From: Streptomyces gelaticus
GTDB taxonomy: Bacteria; Actinomycetota; Actinomycetes; Streptomycetales; Streptomycetaceae
Assembly (NCBI RefSeq): GCF_014649535.1
Contig: NZ_BMTF01000025.1
Location: 17,702 to 81,701, forward strand
Length of the DNA: 64,000 bases
Reading direction: 5' to 3'
Positions 59,935-64,000 of this stretch are shown here, one piece after another (position 1 is the first letter of the stretch; each line of letters begins with the position of its first letter). The notes under the pieces were generated by a model. That model was not told where the DNA came from. It saw only the letters and a list, made by a program, of their open reading frames with translations, and searched no databases. The position numbers were made by a program, and so were the translations under genes.

Positions 59935-61635
59935 TCAGAAGCCGGGTGGCTCCGTGTAGGTGCCCCACTCCTCGCGCAGAACCCCGCAGATCTCGCCGAG
60001 CGTCGCCTCGGCCCGCACCGCGTCGAGCATCGGCGCGATCATGTTGGAGCCGTCGCGGGCGGCGGCCAGCATCGCCTCCAGCGCCGACTTCACCCGGGCA
60101 TCGTCCCGGGCGTCCTTGCGTCCGCCGAGCACCCGTACCTGCTCGCGCTCGACCTCGTGGCTGACCCGCAGGATCTCCAGGTCGCCGGTGACCGAGCCGT
60201 GGTGGACGTTGACGCCGACGACCCGCTTGTCGCCCTTTTCCAGCGCCTGCTGGTAGCGGAAGGCGGACTCGGCGATCTCGCCGGTGAACCAGCCGTCCTC
60301 GATGCCGCGCAGGATGCCGGAGGTGATCGGCCCGATGGGGTGCTGCCCGTCCGGGTGGGCCCGGGTGCCGCGCTCCTTGATCTGGTCGAAGATCTTCTCG
60401 GCCTCGGCCTCGATCCGGTCGGTGAGCTGCTCGACGTACCAGGAACCGCCCAGCGGGTCCGCCACGTTGGCGACGCCGGTCTCCTCCATCAGCACCTGCT
60501 GGGTGCGCAGCGCGATCTCGGCGGCCTGCTCCGAGGGGAGCGCGAGGGTCTCGTCGAGGGCGTTGGTGTGCAGCGAGTTGGTGCCGCCGAGGACCGCGGA
60601 GAGCGCCTCGACCGCCGTCCGTACGACGTTGTTGTACGGCTGCTGGGCGGTGAGCGAGACACCGGCGGTCTGGGTGTGGAAACGGAGCCACTGCGCCTTG
60701 TCGGTCTTCGCGCCGTACGTCTCCTTCATCCAGCGGGCCCAGATCCGGCGGGCCGCGCGGAACTTGGCGATCTCCTCGAAGAAGTCGAGGTGCGCGTCGA
60801 AGAAGAAGGAGAGGCCGGGCGCGAAGGTGTCGACGTCCAGACCGCGGGAGAGGCCGAGCTCCACGTAGCCGAAGCCGTCGGCGAGGGTGTACGCGAGCTC
60901 CTGCGCGGCCGTCGCCCCGGCCTCGCGGATGTGGTAGCCGGAGACGGAGAGCGGCTTGTAGGCGGGGATGTCGCGGGCGCAGTGCTCCATCAGGTCGCCG
61001 ATGAGACGCAGATGGGGCTCGGGCTGGAAGAGCCACTCCTTCTGCGCGATGTACTCCTTGAAGATGTCGGTCTGGAGCGTGCCGTTGAGCACGCCCGGGT
61101 CGACACCCTGGCGCTCGGCGGCGACCAGGTACATGCAGAAGACGGGCACGGCCGGGCCGCTGATCGTCATGGACGTCGTGACGTCGCCGAGCGGGATGTC
61201 CTTGAAGAGGACCTCCATGTCGGCGGCGGAGTCGATGGCGACGCCGCAGTGCCCGACCTCGCCGAGCGAACGGGGGTCGTCGGAGTCGCGGCCCATCAGG
61301 GTCGGCATGTCGAAGGCGACGCTGAGCCCGCCGCCGCCCGCAGCGAGGATCATCTTGTACCGCTCGTTGGTCTGCTCGGCGTTGCCGAAGCCGGCGAACT
61401 GGCGGATGGTCCAGGTCCGGCCGCGGTAGCCGGTGGGGTGGAGCCCCCGGGTGAAGGGGTACTCACCGGGCCAGCCGATCCGCTCGAATCCCTCGTACGT
61501 GTCCCCCGGGCGGGGACCGTACACGGGCTCCACCGGGTCCCCGGAGAGCGTGGTGAAGTCCGCGTCACGCTTGCGGGCCTTGTCGTAACGGGCCTGCCAG
61601 CGGCGGCGGCCTTCCTCGATCGCGTCAGCGTCCAT
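59935..61635 (-). CDS. icmA: Isobutyryl-CoA mutase, large subunit
   Basis: A 566-aa B12-dependent acyl-CoA mutase catalytic chain lacking the C-terminal cobalamin domain, which IcmB supplies elsewhere. The length equals that of known IcmA. At the substrate site it has F80 (TIRQFAGFG) and Q198 (YIAQKEW) where methylmalonyl-CoA mutase has Tyr and Arg, the two positions that define isobutyryl/butyryl-CoA selectivity. Other motifs: AFDMPTLMGRDSDDP, TMTISGPAVPVFCMYL-type stretch, and ALSAVLGGTNSLHTNALDE. It interconverts isobutyryl-CoA and n-butyryl-CoA, linking valine catabolism to polyketide precursors. Confidence 0.95.
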   Translation of the reverse strand: MDADAIEEGRRRWQARYDKARKRDADFTTLSGDPVEPVYGPRPGDTYEGFERIGWPGEYPFTRGLHPTGYRGRTWTIRQFAGFGNAEQTNERYKMILAAGGGGLSVAFDMPTLMGRDSDDPRSLGEVGHCGVAIDSAADMEVLFKDIPLGDVTTSMTISGPAVPVFCMYLVAAERQGVDPGVLNGTLQTDIFKEYIAQKEWLFQPEPHLRLIGDLMEHCARDIPAYKPLSVSGYHIREAGATAAQELAYTLADGFGYVELGLSRGLDVDTFAPGLSFFFDAHLDFFEEIAKFRAARRIWARWMKETYGAKTDKAQWLRFHTQTAGVSLTAQQPYNNVVRTAVEALSAVLGGTNSLHTNALDETLALPSEQAAEIALRTQQVLMEETGVANVADPLGGSWYVEQLTDRIEAEAEKIFDQIKERGTRAHPDGQHPIGPITSGILRGIEDGWFTGEIAESAFRYQQALEKGDKRVVGVNVHHGSVTGDLEILRVSHEVEREQVRVLGGRKDARDDARVKSALEAMLAAARDGSNMIAPMLDAVRAEATLGEICGVLREEWGTYTEPPGF

Positions 61636-61643
61636 ACCATCGA

Positions 61644-61667
61644 ATTTACTAGGACGTCCTAGTAAAT
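61644..61667 (-). promoter_or_regulatory. Perfect 24-bp palindrome upstream of icmA
   Basis: Arms ATTTACTAGGAC and GTCCTAGTAAAT abut without spacer. The element begins 9 bases upstream of the icmA start codon, where a bound dimer would block transcription or translation initiation. Unusually AT-rich ends for this genome. Confidence 0.75.
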
Positions 61668-61677
61668 GTCGATGGCA

Positions 61678-61706
61678 AACCGCCCGGTGCTTCGCACGGG
61701 GCGGTT
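61678..61706 (-). terminator. Terminator after the first DUF3817 gene
   Basis: Thirteen-base arms with one mismatch (AACCGCCCGGTGC at 61678-61690; partner 61694-61706) and a TTC loop, 30 bases past the minus-strand stop at 61736. Confidence 0.7.
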
Positions 61707-61735
61707 CGGGCGGCGCGGACCGGGGTCCGGCCGGG

Positions 61736-62068
61736 TCAGGCCTCGGCGGTCGCGGGGGCGCCGTCGGCGATCAGCGGCTCGACCTCGCGGACGACCTTGC
61801 GCTCGACGAAGAACGCGGCCGTCGGGATGGTGCCGGAGATCAGCACCCAGAGCAGCTTGCCCATCGGCCACTTCGCCTTGGAGCCGAGGTCGAAGGCGAA
61901 GATCAGGTAGATGATGTAGAGCACACCGTGGACCTGGGAGACGACGAGCGTCAGGCCCTCGCCCTTGTCGAAGCCGTACTTGAAGACCATGCAGGTGCAG
62001 AGCACCAGCAACATGACGGCGGTGACGTAGGCCATCACCCGGTACCGGGTCAGCACACTGCGTTTCAT
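61736..62068 (-). CDS. DUF3817 integral membrane protein
   Basis: A 110-aa protein with three helices and the DUF3817 pattern: VMAYVTAVMLLVLCTCMVFK, HGVLYIIYLIFAFDLGSKAK, then KLLWVLISGTIPTAAFFVER. The conserved H-G-V-L-Y and K-x-K-W-P lie at the helix ends. Function unknown; related to YdzA-type proteins. A second DUF3817 gene is at 63138, with a MarR regulator and a thiamine-binding-like gene between. Confidence 0.85.
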   Translation of the reverse strand: MKRSVLTRYRVMAYVTAVMLLVLCTCMVFKYGFDKGEGLTLVVSQVHGVLYIIYLIFAFDLGSKAKWPMGKLLWVLISGTIPTAAFFVERKVVREVEPLIADGAPATAEA

Positions 62069-62166
62069 GGCATCGAGCGTAACCGGACGGCCTGGGCGAT
62101 CTTGCAGCGGGCCGGGCTCTCGAAACGCCGTTCTACGCCCCGTGTTCTCTCCGCCACGCCTCTCTT

Positions 62167-62676
62167 CTACGCCTCTTCGAAATCGTGGGCGGCGATCCGC
62201 AGCGGGCGCAGCATGGCGAAGATCTCCGCGCACTCCTCGGCGTCGTACACGCCGAGCCCGAACTCCATGTCGACCAGGTCCCTGGTCGCCGCCTCGACGA
62301 CCTCACGGCCCTTCTCGGTGATGGAGGCGAGGGTGCCGCGGCCGTCGTTGGGATTGGGGCGCTTGGCGACCAGGCCGGAGCGCACCAGCCGGTCCACGGT
62401 GTTGGTGACGGAGGTGGGGTGGACCATGAGCCGCTCGCCGATCTTGGACATCGGCAGCTCACCGGCCTTGGAGAAGGTGAGCAGCACCAGCGCCTCGTAC
62501 CGCGCGAAGGTCAGCCCGTACGGTTTGACGACCGCGTCGACCTCGGCGAGCAGGATCTGCTGGGCGCGCATGATCGAGGTGATCGCCCCCATCGAGGGCA
62601 CGGGGCCCCAGCGCTGCTGCCAGAGCTCGTCGGCGCGGGCGATGGGATCGAAGGGGAGACTGAGCGGCTTCGGCAC
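62167..62676 (-). CDS. MarR-family transcriptional regulator
   Basis: A 169-aa winged-helix regulator: YGLTFARYEALVLLTFSKAG, then PMSKIGERLMVHPTSVTNTV, DRLVRSGLVAKRPNPNDGRG with the wing Asp-x-Arg (DGRG), and a helical C-terminus. I chose GTG 62676 because AAGGTCGG precedes it; an upstream GTG at 62694 adds six residues. Direct repeats TGGTCA-N5-TGGTCA (62695-62711) adjoin the start and may be its own binding site. Targets could include the flanking DUF3817 genes. Confidence 0.88.
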   Translation of the reverse strand: MPKPLSLPFDPIARADELWQQRWGPVPSMGAITSIMRAQQILLAEVDAVVKPYGLTFARYEALVLLTFSKAGELPMSKIGERLMVHPTSVTNTVDRLVRSGLVAKRPNPNDGRGTLASITEKGREVVEAATRDLVDMEFGLGVYDAEECAEIFAMLRPLRIAAHDFEEA

Positions 62677-62794
62677 GGAACCGACCTTACCCACTGGTCA
62701 TATGGTGGTCAGCCCTGTCTCGAACTTCGGTCCGAATGCGGTGGGCGGGGGTGGGCCGACGTCCTGTGCGCGCTCGCCGGACCGGCGGCGGGAA

Positions 62795-62826
62795 CGTGAC
62801 GAGCCCCCGGCCGGGGGCTCGTCACG
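62795..62826 (-). terminator. Perfect 32-bp palindromic terminator
   Basis: Arms of 16 bases (CGTGACGAGCCCCCGG and its complement) meeting without a spacer, 22 bases past the minus-strand stop at 62848. Confidence 0.85.
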
Positions 62827-62847
62827 GAGGCATCGTGCGCCGGGGTG

Positions 62848-63141
62848 TCAGTCCGCGAGGTAGCGCTCGACCGTCTCGACCTTGGAGGTCAGTCCATCGG
62901 TGACGCCGGGGCGGATGTCGGCCTTCAGCACGAGGGAGACACGTCCGGCGCGGGCCTCGACGGCGGCGACGGCCCGCTTGACGACGTCCATGACCTCGTC
63001 CCATTCACCCTCGACGGAGGTGAACATGGCGTCCGTACGGTTGGGGAGGCCGGACTCGCGGACGACCCGGACGGCGTCGGCGACGTACTCGCCGACGTCC
63101 TCGCCCACTCCCAGCGGGCTGACCGAGAACGCGACGATCAC
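62848..63141 (-). CDS. MTH1187-family thiamine-binding-type protein
   Basis: A 97-aa ferredoxin-like small protein: VIVAFSVSPLGVGEDVGEYV, FTSVEGEWDEVMDVVKRAVA and VSLVLKADIRPGVTDGLTSK. The family (MTH1187/YkoF-like) forms oligomers and binds small ligands, possibly thiamine. GTG start overlaps the upstream DUF3817 stop by four bases (GTGA), so the two are coupled. Confidence 0.85.
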   Translation of the reverse strand: MIVAFSVSPLGVGEDVGEYVADAVRVVRESGLPNRTDAMFTSVEGEWDEVMDVVKRAVAAVEARAGRVSLVLKADIRPGVTDGLTSKVETVERYLAD

Positions 63142-63488
63142 GCGCTGACCACGCCTTCGCGGCGGGCGCGGGCGGCGATCACGCCGTCGGCCTCGTAGCG
63201 CTTGAGCAGCTTGTCGCCGTACAGACCGCCGAACGGCACCAGCGCGAGCAGGAAGAAGAACGCCACGCGCTTCAGCGGCCACTTGGTCTTGGACCAGACG
63301 TCGAGCAGCAGGACGGCGTAGATCACGAAGAGCACGCCGTGCAGGATGCCGAGCGGCATCATCAGGAAGTCGATGTCGGAGACGCGGCTCAGGACCGAGC
63401 CGAAGATGATCAGCGCGGGGAAGGAGAGCGCCTCGGGAATCGAGATGAGGCGCAGCCGGTGCAGGGCGGTAGCGGTCTTGATGTCCAC
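63138..63488 (-). CDS. DUF3817 integral membrane protein, second copy
   Basis: A 116-aa protein with three helices: LSFPALIIFGSVLSRVSDID, LMMPLGILHGVLFVIYAVLL, LKRVAFFFLLALVPFGGLYG. It has the same H-G-V-L and KTKWP signatures as the copy at 61736. GTG 63488 has AAGGTG 6 bases upstream. Co-translated with the MTH1187-like gene. A transport or sensing role with a bound cofactor is conceivable but unproven. Confidence 0.85.
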   Translation of the reverse strand: MDIKTATALHRLRLISIPEALSFPALIIFGSVLSRVSDIDFLMMPLGILHGVLFVIYAVLLLDVWSKTKWPLKRVAFFFLLALVPFGGLYGDKLLKRYEADGVIAARARREGVVSA

Positions 63489-63716
63489 GGGGGCACCTTC
63501 GGTGGGAGGACGGTGACAGCTTGTGAATACAGGCACAAGCTCGCCCCATTGTGGCATCGATGTGCGCGGCACTCGGCGCCGGGGGCCGGATCGCCGCCGG
63601 GGATACGTCCTGATTGCGTACGGGTCCGGTACCGGATGCGTATCAGGGGCGGTTCAGGGGCCCGGATCCACCTTCGGGCCCTGTCCAGGCCGGGAGCCTG
63701 CCGATAACGTCGCCCC

Positions 63717-64000
63717 GTGGCAATGTTCCGACTCCAAGGCAGCAGGACGCTCGCCGTCGACCTGGCCGGCGACGCCGTCAAGGCGAAGAACGGTTCGATG
63801 GTCGCCTACGACGGCCGGGTGACGTTCAAGAAGATGACCGGCGGCGGTGACGGGCTGCGCGGCATGGTGACCCGGCGCCTGACCGGCGAGCAGATGTCCG
63901 TGATGGAGGTGACCGGCCAGGGCACCTGCTATTTCGCGGACCGCGCGAGCGAGATCAACCTCGTCCCGCTGCACGGTGACAAGCTCTACGTCGAGGCGAG
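63717..64000 (+). CDS. AIM24-family protein, N-terminal part (cut by window end)
   Basis: First ~95 codons of an AIM24 beta-sandwich protein: RLQGSRTLAVDLAGDAVKAK, NGSMVAYDGRVTFKKMTGGG, DGLRGMVTRRLTGEQMSVME and GQGTCYFADRASEINLVPLH match the tandem repeats of this family, whose function is not settled. GTG 63717 precedes an in-frame ATG 63723; a TAACGT -10-like hexamer ends 6 bases before GTG, so it may be leaderless. 3' end lies beyond the window. Confidence 0.85.
   Translation, partial: MAMFRLQGSRTLAVDLAGDAVKAKNGSMVAYDGRVTFKKMTGGGDGLRGMVTRRLTGEQMSVMEVTGQGTCYFADRASEINLVPLHGDKLYVEA

Noticed and set aside
1..64000. tRNA or rRNA genes
   Set aside because: No cloverleaf-like segment with conserved TTCRA arm and no rRNA-like sequence was recognised by eye; a covariance search would be decisive.

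Overview
This window is chromosomal DNA from a Streptomyces (or a very close relative). It is high-GC throughout, with strong GC bias at third codon positions and frequent GTG starts. It also carries families typical of the genus: WhiJ-type XRE/DUF397 pairs, DUF6230/DUF6114, the GlgE glucan pathway and isobutyryl-CoA mutase. The GlgE block and the pfkA/pta/ackA/pyk block match, from memory, the gene order of the S. coelicolor core chromosome. I see no rRNA, tRNA, CRISPR array, insertion sequence or prophage. Nearly all the window is ordinary vertically inherited sequence, with accessory texture mainly at about 17-21 kb and 39.6-48.4 kb.

Layout. 0-8.4 kb: end of a carboxylesterase, an EF-hand protein, a GNAT acetyltransferase, a lipoprotein beta-propeller coupled to a NodB-like lipoprotein with an altered active site, an RsbW-like ATPase, an enoyl-CoA hydratase and two tandem L,D-transpeptidase lipoproteins. 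8.5-12.3 kb: a four-gene unit of ABC ATPase, ABC-2 permease, histidine kinase and NarL-type regulator. 12.4-17 kb: a heterodimeric ABC exporter with one degenerate ATP site, then a cis-prenyltransferase. 17-21 kb: a WhiJ-like XRE regulator with two recently homogenised DUF397 genes, a small divergent gene and a zinc alcohol dehydrogenase. 20.8-34 kb: secreted M4 protease, then glgP facing away from glgE-treS-mak-glgB. These make, branch and degrade alpha-1,4-glucan through trehalose, maltose and maltose-1-phosphate.

34.2-39.5 kb: a secreted beta/gamma-crystallin-like protein, a MerR-thioredoxin pair with a dyad in the MerR promoter, and a DctA-type transporter divergent from a CitA/CitB-type two-component system. 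39.6-46.5 kb: a secreted vanadium-haloperoxidase-like protein, a secreted calcium-motif protein, a striking 41-bp-arm inverted repeat whose two arms encode related Cys-containing peptides, an ECF sigma/anti-sigma pair, and a three-gene operon ending in a DyP peroxidase. 46.6-48.4 kb: an XRE regulator and an HTH-transmembrane-ricin-lectin fusion.

48.6-54.8 kb: central carbon metabolism (pfkA; pta-ackA-pyk). 54.8-57.4 kb: a three-gene envelope operon (DUF6230, DUF6114, Pro/Ser/Thr-rich exported protein) with two dyad sites upstream. 58-64 kb: a CnoX/YbbN-like thioredoxin-TPR protein, a TetR regulator, icmA with a perfect 24-bp palindrome just upstream of its start, two DUF3817 membrane proteins, a MarR regulator, an MTH1187-type protein and the start of an AIM24-family gene.

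The best candidates for undescribed biology are the 41.2-46.5 kb redox/sigma block with its coding inverted repeat, the DUF6230/DUF6114 operon with its dyads, and the palindromic operators near icmA and the TetR gene. Start codons were chosen from ribosome-binding sites and family length; alternatives are given. No database search was possible, so family calls rest on motifs seen by eye.
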